NCBI GenBank assembly: GCA_030834895.1
Contig: JAUQXA010000007.1
Location: 245,482 to 309,481, forward strand
Direction of reading: 5' to 3'
DNA: 64,000 nucleotides
DNA from: Anaerolineales bacterium
GTDB taxonomy: Bacteria; Chloroflexota; Anaerolineae; Anaerolineales; Villigracilaceae
A model generated the notes under the pieces. It had not been told where the DNA came from and did not search any database. It saw only the letters and a program-made list of their open reading frames with translations. This document shows, one piece after another, positions 34,515-42,796 of this stretch. Both the position numbers and the translations under genes were made by a program. The stretch's first letter is position 1. Every line of letters begins with the position of its first letter.

Positions 34515-35576
34515 TTACAGCCCAAGCACAAAATCCTGAATATCCCAGAGGACCTTGGTCGCGCAGGAACTTTGGTTGCCGAGAATCACCACGTCCACAT
34601 CCTGCTGTGGATAATACCAATAGCCGCAGCTGACTCCGTCCTCTTCACCCGTATGTCCCCAGCGGACGATTTGGTCCTGCATGTCGAGCAGGACAAAACA
34701 GCCAAAGCCGTAGCGCCACTGGAAGCCGCGATAATTGTCGTCGGTTTCGACCACCTGCGGAGAGGTCATCTGGTGCGCGAGTTCGGATGGGATCAACCGT
34801 CCGCTGCGAAGGGCGCGGGCAAAGCGCACCATATCCTCCAGCGTGGACGTGGATCCGCCATCTGCCGCGGAACCAGCCGTGGTGGAGTAATAATTTTTCT
34901 TCCAGCCGATTATCTTCTTGTTTTCATCCTTAATCGGTACGTACCCCTCGGCAACGTTCGGTACCACGTCATCCAAATCGAGGAATTCGGTTTCGGTCAT
35001 GTCTGCGCGGGCAAAGATGTTCTGGCGGATGGTTTCGAAGTAGCTCAAGCCCGTGACTTTCTCGATCATCAACCCCATGAGCATAAATCCCGCGCCGTTG
35101 TAGCGGAACTTCTCTCCCAGCGGACCATACGGCTCGAGGTTTGCAAAGATGGGCAGGTAATCGGCGTCGCGGCGGAGGAGGTAGAGCGGATGCTCGCGGC
35201 AAAACTGCGCCCACTCCGCATCGAAATTCTCGGATTCTTCGTTGCTCCAGTCGGCGATGCCAGAGGTCATGGTCAACATGTGGCGGACGGTGGCTTCGGG
35301 CGGAATCTTCGTCCCCGCCAAACCGAGGCGCTCCGTCACCCGCGTGTCAAATGCCAGCTTGCCCGCTTCGATCAATTGCAGGACGGCGGCGGCGGTGAAC
35401 ATCTTTCCCACCGACGCAATGCGGAAGCGCGTTTCGGGTCGGTTCTTGATTTTCCAGGTTCGGTTGGCATAACCGTAAGCGCGACACAGCAGGTCGGTCT
35501 CGCCCTGTCGCACCAGCACGGCTCCCGCAAAACTTTTGTTACGGGCGATCTTTCTGCTCAGTTGTGAGGCATCCAT
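34515..35576 (-). CDS. Beta-lactamase-fold serine hydrolase
   Basis: Start MDASQLSRKIARN at 35576 is 1 nt after the methyltransferase stop; the longer frame overlaps that gene. The 353-aa protein has FRIASVGKMFTAAAVL (S-x-x-K), FRYNGAGFMLMG where the class C Y-x-N motif is replaced by Y-N-G, and RWGHTGEEDGVSCGY as the third motif. No signal peptide is seen. It is probably an esterase or peptidase of the PF00144 family and not a true beta-lactamase; the Y-x-N change is seen by eye and may be a subfamily trait. Confidence 0.85.
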   Translation of the reverse strand: MDASQLSRKIARNKSFAGAVLVRQGETDLLCRAYGYANRTWKIKNRPETRFRIASVGKMFTAAAVLQLIEAGKLAFDTRVTERLGLAGTKIPPEATVRHMLTMTSGIADWSNEESENFDAEWAQFCREHPLYLLRRDADYLPIFANLEPYGPLGEKFRYNGAGFMLMGLMIEKVTGLSYFETIRQNIFARADMTETEFLDLDDVVPNVAEGYVPIKDENKKIIGWKKNYYSTTAGSAADGGSTSTLEDMVRFARALRSGRLIPSELAHQMTSPQVVETDDNYRGFQWRYGFGCFVLLDMQDQIVRWGHTGEEDGVSCGYWYYPQQDVDVVILGNQSSCATKVLWDIQDFVLGL

Positions 35577-35577
35577 G

Positions 35578-36282
35578 TTACTTCCTTCCGATGACCACCA
35601 GCGTGGTTGCGCTGTGGAATCCGATCTCTGCCACGCGCTGACGCAACGCTTCGCCACGGGCTTGCAAATTGGGATGACCTTCGGCGCGTTGGATATACTG
35701 CTCGAAGACGGGATTCAACTCTGCGGAGATTTCTGGATTCTTGGGGTCTTCGCTCAAATCTGACAGGTCGTACTGCGCCACTTCTTTCAAGCCCAAAGCT
35801 GATACCAACCCGACGAGTTCATCGCGGCGATAGGTCTCGTAGTGCGTCACGCCGTTGACCGTATCCACTGCCGCCCACCAATGATGCAAGTGGACATGCG
35901 TCATCTGGGTTTCGGTCTGCCCGTCGCGGTACATCTCGGAGACGAGAAGGTATCCGCCTGGGCGGAGAACCCGCTCCATTTGGGACAAAACAGCCTGCGG
36001 GTCGTCGAAGTGGTGGAGCGAGTTCGAGATGCAGACCAAGCCAAACGAGTCAGAATCAAAATTGAGGTGGTGAGCATCCATCACTCGAAAGCGGATATTC
36101 GGCTTGTCTTTGAAGGCTTCTTCAAAAGCAGCTTGGGCGCGTTCGTTGTTGTCCACCCCGATGATTTCGGTGTAACCTTTCAATCCCTCAAGCAGAAAAT
36201 GAATGAACCCGCCGCTTCCCGTGGCGACATCCAAAACGCGATCTGCGGGGAGATGTCCGAGAATGTCTTGTGGTGTGGGCAT
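35578..36282 (-). CDS. Class I SAM-dependent methyltransferase
   Basis: The 234-aa protein has VLDVATGSGGFIHFLLEGL as motif I, IIGVDNNERAQ as strand 2, RVMDAHHLNF and LVCISNSLHHFDDPQ, and LRPGGYLLVSEMYRDG, a full Methyltransf_11 pattern. The C-terminal 60 residues are helical and charged. The substrate is unknown. It shares a very tight spacing with the hydrolase gene downstream. A palindromic repeat at 36301-36363 separates it from the sugar-phosphate isomerase gene. Confidence 0.85.
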   Translation of the reverse strand: MPTPQDILGHLPADRVLDVATGSGGFIHFLLEGLKGYTEIIGVDNNERAQAAFEEAFKDKPNIRFRVMDAHHLNFDSDSFGLVCISNSLHHFDDPQAVLSQMERVLRPGGYLLVSEMYRDGQTETQMTHVHLHHWWAAVDTVNGVTHYETYRRDELVGLVSALGLKEVAQYDLSDLSEDPKNPEISAELNPVFEQYIQRAEGHPNLQARGEALRQRVAEIGFHSATTLVVIGRK

Positions 36283-36300
36283 GGGATTCTTTCGTCATGT

Positions 36301-36363
36301 AGGGGCGGGGTCATCCCGCCCAAAGAGGGGTATGTCAAACAGGGGCGAGGAGACCTCGCCCCT
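36301..36363. repeat. GC-rich palindromic intergenic repeat
   Basis: Two GC-rich dyads lie in tandem: a GGGGCGGG/CCCGCCC pair near 36302-36321 and a perfect AGGGGCGAGG-AGA-CCTCGCCCCT (36341-36363). The second type resembles the palindrome around 1724. They may also act as a terminator of the sugar-phosphate isomerase transcript. Confidence 0.6.
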
Positions 36364-36371
36364 ACGAGGTT

Positions 36372-37436
36372 TTATTTCGCATCCGCCATGGACTTCTTGA
36401 AGTTCACCAATGCTACGATTGGGGTCGGGTCGACACCGTACGCCATAGCCAGGTAATACGTCATGTAATCGCCGAAGAGAATCAGCGTCCACATGTGGGC
36501 AAGCGGGGAGTCGCCGCGCGCATCGATGGCGTCGGTGTTCATGCCTTCGACCATGTAAATCTGACGGGTGAAGGTGGAGCGCAGTTTGTTGCGCGGGTGG
36601 TCGGAGGGGGAACTCAGGAAGAGGGTCATGGTGGATGTGTTGAGCACGTCGCTGGGGTTGAGCGTGCCAGCCAGCGTGTTGTGATTGGCTTCGGGCAGAA
36701 ACTCGAAGTTCGCGCCAGCCTTGGCGACCTCGTTGACCTGTCCCTTCCAGCGGCGCGCCACGGGAGCGAGAATGCCTGCGCCCATCACCGTCACCCAGCG
36801 CCCCACCAGTTGACCTGCGTAGCGCTTGGCGGGATTAAGCGCGGCAGGCACGTCGGCACGTAAATGATCCTGGGACTTTTTCATCGCGGAGATGGCTTCG
36901 GCGACATCGTTCGACGGGTCGGGGATGAGGTTCAGGCGGGCAAGCAGGGAGAGCAGCAAGCCGAAGGAGAATCCAACCGCAGCGCGGGGTTGTCCGCCGT
37001 GCTCGAAGCGCCAGACGGGAATCTTTTTCTCTTCGGCGCGTTTCGCCAGTTCGCCGCCTGTGCAGATGACAACCACACTGCATTCATTTTTGAGTGCGGT
37101 CTCGAAAGAGTCGAGAGTCTCTTCGGTGTTGCCCGAATGCGAGGAGCAGACCACCAGCGTCTGGGGTCCCTGCGCGAAGGCGGGCAGACCGTAGTCGCGG
37201 TGAACGATCATCGGGATGCCGAGGCTGGAGGAAACAGAAGCAGCTACGAGGTCGGCGCCGATGGCAGATCCGCCCAAGCCTGCGACCACGACGGCGCGGA
37301 CGGTGTCCAGTTTGGGAAGCGACTGAGTCTTCCCCAGTTCCCACGCGCGTTGAAGCTGGTCGGGCAAGCCGTCGATTTCGCCGAGCATGTTCAGGGTGTC
37401 GAGTTTTTTGAAGTAGTCAAGATCGTCTAAATTCAT
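36372..37436 (-). CDS. SIS-domain phosphoglucose/phosphomannose isomerase
   Basis: Start MNLDDLDYFKKLD at 37436 has an AAAGGAAAA site; the longer frame reads through a palindromic repeat. The 354-aa protein has the first SIS domain with VVVAGLGGSAIGADL and VVCSSHSGNTEETL, then SFGLLLSLLARL, and the second part with EANHNTLAG, the layout of the archaeal/Chloroflexi bifunctional phosphoglucose/phosphomannose isomerase (PF10432). It interconverts glucose-6-P or mannose-6-P with fructose-6-P, feeding GDP-mannose synthesis for the glycosylation genes in the window. Confidence 0.9.
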   Translation of the reverse strand: MNLDDLDYFKKLDTLNMLGEIDGLPDQLQRAWELGKTQSLPKLDTVRAVVVAGLGGSAIGADLVAASVSSSLGIPMIVHRDYGLPAFAQGPQTLVVCSSHSGNTEETLDSFETALKNECSVVVICTGGELAKRAEEKKIPVWRFEHGGQPRAAVGFSFGLLLSLLARLNLIPDPSNDVAEAISAMKKSQDHLRADVPAALNPAKRYAGQLVGRWVTVMGAGILAPVARRWKGQVNEVAKAGANFEFLPEANHNTLAGTLNPSDVLNTSTMTLFLSSPSDHPRNKLRSTFTRQIYMVEGMNTDAIDARGDSPLAHMWTLILFGDYMTYYLAMAYGVDPTPIVALVNFKKSMADAK

Positions 37437-37458
37437 TTGGTTTTCCTTTGGTACGGAG

Positions 37459-37503
37459 TCAAAAGTCTCCTGACTTTTGATACCCAACGACGGGAGTCGT
37501 TGG
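37459..37503. repeat. TCAAAAGTC palindromic repeat, copy 2, with a second hairpin
   Basis: TCAAAAGTC-TCCT-GACTTTTGA (37459-37480) is the inverse of the repeat at 8835-8858. It is directly followed by CCAACGAC-GGGA-GTCGTTGG (37484-37503), also a perfect 8-bp stem. Both lie in the 73-nt gap between the isomerase and peptidase genes. Confidence 0.75.
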
Positions 37504-37509
37504 ACTCCA

Positions 37510-38979
37510 TCAAACGGAGTCCTTGATAAATTTGGTCAGGTCTTTCTTCATCGTCTTCAACGACGGCAGGTGGATGTACATCATGTGACCCGCGTCATAG
37601 TAGCCCATGCGGATGTTGCCGCGCAGGCTTGGGTCGAGGTTGAGATGGTTGAAGGTGTACTCGGTGGCGAAGTAGGGCGTGCCGAGGTCGTAGTAGCCGT
37701 TGGCGACAAAGACCTTGAGATATTTGTTGAAGGTCATCGAGCGGCGCAGGGTCTCGGCGACATCGAGATACTGGTTCTCGAACTGCGAATACGTCCAGTT
37801 GACCGCGACCTTTTCGCTGAGGATCTCATACGGTACGTCGGACTCGAACTTGAGTTCGGTGCGGACGTAATCGTAGAACGCGGCGGTGTAGGGTCCCAGC
37901 ACAGTCGTCAGCAGCGGATCATATTCGGCGGTGGCGGTCACCCCGCTGCGGTCGATGCCGAGCAGGCGGCTGTCGAGGCGACCCACTGTCAGGTTGCGGT
38001 CGCGCAGTAATTCCTTGAAGAAATGCTGGTCGATGATCCGCAAGTTGGTGCGTTCGATGAAGTCCTGCGAAAGACCCGTGTAGCGCATAAGTTTGTCGAC
38101 AATGCTGGCGCGTTCTTCGGGCAGGAGCGAGTCGCCTTTGAAGAGCGCGGAGGCGTATGCGCCCATCGCAAACTCTTCCACTTCCTGGAGGAAGTCTTTG
38201 AGCGGGGTCTCGAAATTCAACTTGTCGTGATACCAGGCTGTCGCCGCGTAGGCAGGCAGGAAGAGAATGTACGGCAGTTCGTTGTTGAGGTGGAAGTCGA
38301 TGGTGGTGAAGTCGAGCACGGCGGAGATCAGCATCAAGCCATTGAGGTACATGCCGTGCCGCTCCTGCAAATATCCCGAAAGACCCGCCGCGCGCGTGGT
38401 GCCGTAGGATTCGCCCGCCAGGAATTTGGGCGAGAGCCAGCGCTGATAGCGGGTGACGTACAGGCGGATGAAGTCGCCGACGGATTCGATGTCCTTCTTG
38501 AAGGCGTGCCAGTCCTTTGCCTTCTCGCCTTCCACAGGACGGCTGTAGCCTGTGCCCATCGGATCGATGAAAACCAGGTCGGTGTCGTCGAGGATGGAAT
38601 ACTGGTTGTCGGTCAACTTGAACGGGGGCGGAGGGAGTTCGCCTTCGTCGGTGAGGACCACGCGACGAGGTCCCAGCACGCCCATGTGCAGCCAGACAGA
38701 CGAGGAGCCTGGTCCGCCGTTGAAGGAGAAGGTCACGGGACGTTTGGACTTGTCCCGCACGCCGTCCTTGGTGTAGGCGATGAAGAAGATCTGGGCGCGG
38801 GGCTTCTCGACTTCGGCGTCCTTGTCCTTATCGGTGATCTCTTCCTTGAGAACCATCGTCCCCGTGGTGACGGTGTACTTGATCTCCTTCCCGCCAATTT
38901 TGACCGAGTGCTTGCTTTCGACAAGGTTATCCTTGGGGAAGGGCTTTTCTTCTTTTTTCTCTTCGGGTTTTTCGGGCAT
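37510..38979 (-). CDS. Peptidase S10 (serine carboxypeptidase-like)
   Basis: Start MPEKPEEKKEEKPF at 38979 has a GGAGAAA site. The 489-aa protein has the S10 layout: FSFNGGPGSSSVWLHMGVLGPR (substrate carboxylate-binding), LVFIDPMGTGYSRP, FLAGESYGTTRAAGLSGYL with the nucleophile Ser, VANGYYDLGTPY with the Asp, and a DAGHMMYIHLPS ending with the catalytic His. No signal peptide is visible, so it may be cytoplasmic or leave by another route. It removes C-terminal residues from peptides. It is longer than yeast-type enzymes only by its charged N-terminus. Confidence 0.9.
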   Translation of the reverse strand: MPEKPEEKKEEKPFPKDNLVESKHSVKIGGKEIKYTVTTGTMVLKEEITDKDKDAEVEKPRAQIFFIAYTKDGVRDKSKRPVTFSFNGGPGSSSVWLHMGVLGPRRVVLTDEGELPPPPFKLTDNQYSILDDTDLVFIDPMGTGYSRPVEGEKAKDWHAFKKDIESVGDFIRLYVTRYQRWLSPKFLAGESYGTTRAAGLSGYLQERHGMYLNGLMLISAVLDFTTIDFHLNNELPYILFLPAYAATAWYHDKLNFETPLKDFLQEVEEFAMGAYASALFKGDSLLPEERASIVDKLMRYTGLSQDFIERTNLRIIDQHFFKELLRDRNLTVGRLDSRLLGIDRSGVTATAEYDPLLTTVLGPYTAAFYDYVRTELKFESDVPYEILSEKVAVNWTYSQFENQYLDVAETLRRSMTFNKYLKVFVANGYYDLGTPYFATEYTFNHLNLDPSLRGNIRMGYYDAGHMMYIHLPSLKTMKKDLTKFIKDSV

Positions 38980-39156
38980 GGGATTTCTCCAAATTGGATA
39001 TGTGATTAATTGTAACCCGTAATCAAAGTCCGCGAGGTGACGGTACAAAATATTCCATTTATCTTGGCAATTTTGTCTTATAATAAATTTGCTAGATGGC
39101 AAAAACAAGGATTGCTGTTAGCATGACTAGAACCAAGTTAAAAAGGGAGATGAGAA

Positions 39157-39891
39157 ATGCAAATCGTTCAGCGATTTTTTGCGTGGTTTTCAAGTCAGAA
39201 ACTTTTTGTAAAAGTAGCCCTTGGGTGCTTGAGCCTATTTATATTCTGTTGTTTGTGTAGCATTACGATCTTTATTTTGATTCCGACAACCCCAACCCCA
39301 GAAGCAGAAAACACTTTAGTGGTTGAAATTGAACCGTCACCAATCTTTCCTCAATCTGAAAATTCAACAGAAGCACCTACTATTGCGCCAACCACCACAT
39401 CTAAGCCAATAAATACATCTTTACCTTCAACCTCCACACCTAACCCAACAAATACGTCTTTACCACCAACCGCTACGCCTACAACAAGCGAAGCACTTAT
39501 AGATGTATACAGCATTCTCGGAAAGCCAGTCAATGAGGTAGAAGCAATTTTAGGCTCAACAATTCTTATTACTCCAAACGATGACGCTGATGAGGTCTTA
39601 GTTGGTGGAGAGTGGAGAGATTACAAACTAGAAAAATATACTGTTATGGTATCTTATGACAAAAATGGAGTTGCAAGAATTTTTACGATAACAGATGGAT
39701 TGTCCGATGAAAATTACTCTCCTACACAATGGAATAATATTCTTCCTCAATTTGGCGTGTATGTCAATGTGCCGCCTGAGCGAACCGCGCCAATGGCGGT
39801 TTATTGGGATAACTATCAGGGGTATTTCATCGCGGTTGCGGGTGATCCAGTGTGGACAGTGCAAATCGCTGAAGTTGGATACCGCCCATAA
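39157..39891 (+). CDS. Membrane-anchored protein with Thr/Pro-rich stalk
   Basis: The 244-aa protein has a short cytoplasmic N-terminus, one membrane segment at about 19-43, a Thr/Pro/Ser stalk to about residue 110 (PTTTSKPINTSLP, SLPPTATPTTSE) and a C-terminal extracytoplasmic domain with alternating beta-strand patterns (VNEVEAILGSTILITP, GGEWRDYKLEKYTVMVSY). A GGGAGATGAG site precedes the ATG. Function not recognised. Codon use is clearly more AT-rich than the flanking genes, as is the gene at 40054, which suggests recent acquisition. Confidence 0.75.
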   Translation: MQIVQRFFAWFSSQKLFVKVALGCLSLFIFCCLCSITIFILIPTTPTPEAENTLVVEIEPSPIFPQSENSTEAPTIAPTTTSKPINTSLPSTSTPNPTNTSLPPTATPTTSEALIDVYSILGKPVNEVEAILGSTILITPNDDADEVLVGGEWRDYKLEKYTVMVSYDKNGVARIFTITDGLSDENYSPTQWNNILPQFGVYVNVPPERTAPMAVYWDNYQGYFIAVAGDPVWTVQIAEVGYRP

Positions 39892-39980
39892 ACAGCATAA
39901 CAACTTCTAGATAATAAAAATTTGGATTTTCCATGAAAGAAAAATCGCCATATTTCTGTACTAAAGCGTCTCTCTCACCA

Positions 39981-39997
39981 CTAGGTTCAAGTCCTAG
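39981..39997. other. tRNA T-arm-like fragment
   Basis: CTAGG-TTCAAGT-CCTAG matches the 5-bp stem and 7-nt loop of a tRNA T-arm (GTTCAAGTCC core). No anticodon or D-arm fits upstream, so it is not a tRNA gene; it may be a remnant of an attachment site beside the AT-rich genes 39157-40617. Confidence 0.3.
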
Positions 39998-40053
39998 ATA
40001 ATGATATCGACAAGAACTGTTATCAAAAACATATTATAAAAACGGAAAATAAT

Positions 40054-40617
40054 ATGCCCCAAGAACAAAATAACTTAATCATAGGAGCGGCTATTAGTCT
40101 TTTGTCAGCCATTCTAGTTTTCGTTCTTACAAGTGTTTATCACTGGATAGATAAGAATAGAGATCGAAGCTGGGCAATTGAAGATCGTAAATATCAGCGC
40201 CGTCTTGAAATATTAACTGTAAGGCTTAAGGAAACAGAAAATTACATCAATCATATTTATGATGTTGCTCACGAACTAATGATTTACCAGATGGCGCTTC
40301 TTGCTACTAAAATTATTGACGATAAAGGATTTGATGAAGTGTTTGGTGAAATCTATGAGAAGATACAAAAGATAGCAAAAGATTCTTCATCAATTCTTAA
40401 TTTGAACGATGAAGAATTACAAACTCTTAACGACAAATTGAGAGCTTGCATAGTCAATGAAATCGAAATTTCTATGTCTCTCAAAGAGAAAATAAAAAAC
40501 AATAAGGTTGCCAACAAAAAAATTGAACAAGATAGAATAGAAGCTTTTTATGAAGAAATTATAGATATAAAAAAGGCGATGATGAAGAGAGTAGATGAAT
40601 TACTAGGATTAAATTAG
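40054..40617 (+). CDS. Membrane-anchored coiled-coil protein
   Basis: The 187-aa protein has one N-terminal membrane segment (about residues 7-28, IIGAAISLLSAILVFVLTS) and then a long helical, highly charged cytoplasmic part with heptad-like Leu/Ile spacing. It is strongly AT-rich and Lys-rich, unlike genes on either side. No family recognised. A weak terminator-like hairpin follows at 40701-40728. The isolation and base composition suggest horizontal origin. Confidence 0.7.
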   Translation: MPQEQNNLIIGAAISLLSAILVFVLTSVYHWIDKNRDRSWAIEDRKYQRRLEILTVRLKETENYINHIYDVAHELMIYQMALLATKIIDDKGFDEVFGEIYEKIQKIAKDSSSILNLNDEELQTLNDKLRACIVNEIEISMSLKEKIKNNKVANKKIEQDRIEAFYEEIIDIKKAMMKRVDELLGLN

Positions 40618-40700
40618 ATAAGAGAACACCCAAAACACATCCGAACACAACTCCCCACTTCACTGTTTGGTCGTAGGTCCAGGAAGACAGATATAACAAA

Positions 40701-40728
40701 CGGGACAAGCCGCGAAGAGCCTGTCCCG
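40701..40728 (+). terminator. Possible terminator after the AT-rich genes
   Basis: CGGGACA (40701-40707) and TGTCCCG (40722-40728) form a 7-bp stem with a 14-nt loop, followed by a T-rich ATTTGATTTTGT. Confidence 0.45.
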
Positions 40729-40806
40729 ATTTGATTTTGTCCCTCGTGTGCCTTTGTTTCGATTCACCAGGTTATGGATTTTTTATTTCGCTCTTTGTCT
40801 CTGCAA

Positions 40807-41892
40807 TTACCGAAAGTATATCCTCTTTGAGATGACTTCGACTTCTGGCACAAATAGTTTCAGCGCAAGAAATGAAATCCATTCCTCAGGAACGAGAAGC
40901 AAATAAGCAAGGTCTGCCAGATACGGATTACTAATTCGGACAGCCAGTCTTTTGCCGACCACGTCATATACCCTGCGGATGAAACCATGCAAGCTGGGAG
41001 ACAAGACCATCAGGGTTAACTCAAAGCATTTCAATCTTTGCAATTGTCTATTGATTCGCACATGCTTTCCAACTCTTAGCTCAACCACTCTGGAGCGAAC
41101 AAAACGGGGATGTCCCTGCGCGGCGGCAGTGGCGATGTAACAATCGGGAGGCCGTGGGGGAAGCGCCGCGTACAACTCGTACATTTTCAAAATATTGAAG
41201 CGCAAGGCATAGGCATACGCGGCAAGCCAAGCGACAAAGCCCAGTCCGCGAGAGATCACTATTTTTCCTTCATGGTTTTTGATCAACCAAAGCATTGCCT
41301 GACTGGCAATCCGAAACGCCAAAAATGGAGCAGCAATCCCCAAAAAGAGCAGTAGAATAAAGACTGCCGAGCTATCCAGGGAAATCATGGAGGCAAACAA
41401 AATGACAAGTCCAATTCCCAGGGCGATATATCCCATAAGCACCGCATTCCACTTTGACCTCAGCCAACGATAAACCCTTGTAACGATGAATGGGGAGAAA
41501 TATAACAACACGACGAGAATGAAAGTCGGAGATAAATCCAGCGCAAATATCGTCAGGATACTGTATTGCAAGGCAAGGAAAGCGCCGGTGTAAATCCCGA
41601 AACGCACAAGGAACGATTTGGCAAATCGGTCGGTATTCACCAGGAGCAGGATGTAGGAAACGACCGAATAAGCCAGAAAGGGGAAAAATACAAACGAGGC
41701 TTCGGGCAAAAGAAACAGGTGAATGTAATCAGAAAATTCCCCAGATTGCCATTCGGGTTTCATGATGCCGACGAAGGTGAAATCCATGATCGGTGCAGCG
41801 ACTATAAAAATCCCATAGGTCAGGCGCTGTCTAAAAGACAAAGGGAATGCCTTGGAATCGCTGGCTTGTATTTCCTGGGTAATTTCATTCAT
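40807..41892 (-). CDS. Membrane protein with CYIATAA domain (DUF6688-like)
   Basis: The 361-aa protein has about six membrane segments in the first 230 residues and then PPDCYIATAAAQGHPRFV, the start of a small domain known from DUF6688 and CFI-box proteins, followed by QLQRLKCFELTLMVLSPSLHGFIRRVYD. No catalytic motif is evident. Function is unknown. It starts 15 nt after the rsmI stop on the same strand and is probably co-transcribed with it. Confidence 0.7.
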   Translation of the reverse strand: MNEITQEIQASDSKAFPLSFRQRLTYGIFIVAAPIMDFTFVGIMKPEWQSGEFSDYIHLFLLPEASFVFFPFLAYSVVSYILLLVNTDRFAKSFLVRFGIYTGAFLALQYSILTIFALDLSPTFILVVLLYFSPFIVTRVYRWLRSKWNAVLMGYIALGIGLVILFASMISLDSSAVFILLLFLGIAAPFLAFRIASQAMLWLIKNHEGKIVISRGLGFVAWLAAYAYALRFNILKMYELYAALPPRPPDCYIATAAAQGHPRFVRSRVVELRVGKHVRINRQLQRLKCFELTLMVLSPSLHGFIRRVYDVVGKRLAVRISNPYLADLAYLLLVPEEWISFLALKLFVPEVEVISKRIYFR

Positions 41893-41907
41893 TACGGATA
41901 TCCCCGG

Positions 41908-42732
41908 TTATTTTATCGAATTGACCAGCGCGTACACTTCTTTTTTATTCCACCCGCTTGGTTCCGCCAACTCAGCGGAAATTTCCTTCACAGATTTGCC
42001 CCCCTGCAACGCCGCCTTAATTGCCTCAGTCAGTTCTTCCTCCGTCCACCGTCCATGGTCTTCGGTCTTTTTCCCCTCGATCACCAGCGTAAACTCGCCG
42101 CGCGTTTCTTTGGATTTGAAATGTTCGATGGCACCGCTGACGGGTCCGCGCCAGTATTCTTCGTAGAGTTTGGTCATCTCACGGGCGACGCAGATGCGGC
42201 GGTCACCTAGAACAGAGAGGATGTCCGTGAGGGAGTCAATGATGCGGTGCGGGGTTTCCAAAAAGATGAGGGTGTAGGGTTGGTCGGCAACCTGACTCAC
42301 GGCCTTGCGGCGTTCTGCGGCTTTGTGTGGGAGATAGCCCAGGTAGAGGAAGGAATCGGTGGGCAGCCCCGAAACACTCAAGGCGGTGATCGGGGCGGAG
42401 GGACCAGGGACAGGTCGGACGTCAAAGCCGGCGGCAAGGGCGGCTTGCACCAGCTCGTAGCCAGGGTCATTGATGGCAGGAGTCCCTGCGTCCGAGACCA
42501 GCGCCACGTCCCCGTCTGCAAGGGCTTCGAGGATGCGGTCAAGTTTTTGGATTTTGTTGTGCTCGAAATAACTGGTGAGCGGGGATTGAATCTCGAAATG
42601 CTTGAGCAGTGTGCCTGTGTGACGGGTGTCCTCGGCGGCAATCAAAACCGCTTCGCGCAGAATCCGCACAGCACGCGGGGACAGGTCTTCTAAATTTCCA
42701 ATCGGGGTGGCGACGAGATACAGGATTCCCAT
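41908..42732 (-). CDS. rsmI: 16S rRNA (cytidine-1402-2'-O)-methyltransferase
   Basis: The 274-aa protein has all RsmI signatures of the tetrapyrrole methylase fold: LYLVATPIGNLEDLSPRAVR at the start, AAEDTRHTGTLLKHF, HNKIQKLDRILEAL, VALVSDAGTPAINDPGYELV, VRPVPGPSAPITALSVSGLP, and LIFLETPHRIIDSL. It 2'-O-methylates C1402 of 16S rRNA using SAM. Length is normal. It lies between the kinase gene (separated by a strong hairpin) and the DUF6688-like membrane protein gene. Confidence 0.95.
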   Translation of the reverse strand: MGILYLVATPIGNLEDLSPRAVRILREAVLIAAEDTRHTGTLLKHFEIQSPLTSYFEHNKIQKLDRILEALADGDVALVSDAGTPAINDPGYELVQAALAAGFDVRPVPGPSAPITALSVSGLPTDSFLYLGYLPHKAAERRKAVSQVADQPYTLIFLETPHRIIDSLTDILSVLGDRRICVAREMTKLYEEYWRGPVSGAIEHFKSKETRGEFTLVIEGKKTEDHGRWTEEELTEAIKAALQGGKSVKEISAELAEPSGWNKKEVYALVNSIK

Positions 42733-42759
42733 GTGGGTATTTTATCACCCCATAAAGAA

Positions 42760-42791
42760 GACTTCGGAAATCTTTGAAGATTTCCGAAGTC
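42760..42791. terminator. Strong hairpin between kinase and rsmI genes
   Basis: GACTTCGGAAATCTT (42760-42774) and AAGATTTCCGAAGTC (42777-42791) form a 15-bp perfect stem with a tiny loop, 5 nt after the kinase stop. It probably terminates the kinase transcript. Confidence 0.7.
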
Positions 42792-42796
42792 CGGGC

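Noticed and set aside
34572..35567. 331-codon plus-strand ORF opposite the beta-lactamase-like gene
   Set aside because: The minus-strand protein has all catalytic motifs; the plus-strand translation is a low-complexity mirror without a ribosome-binding site.
38023..39009. 328-codon plus-strand ORF opposite the S10 peptidase
   Set aside because: Shadow of the peptidase gene; composition (Val, Glu, Gly, Arg) reflects codon-position complementarity.
39981..39997. Complete tRNA gene
   Set aside because: Only the T-arm is present; no acceptor, D or anticodon arms can be folded around it.
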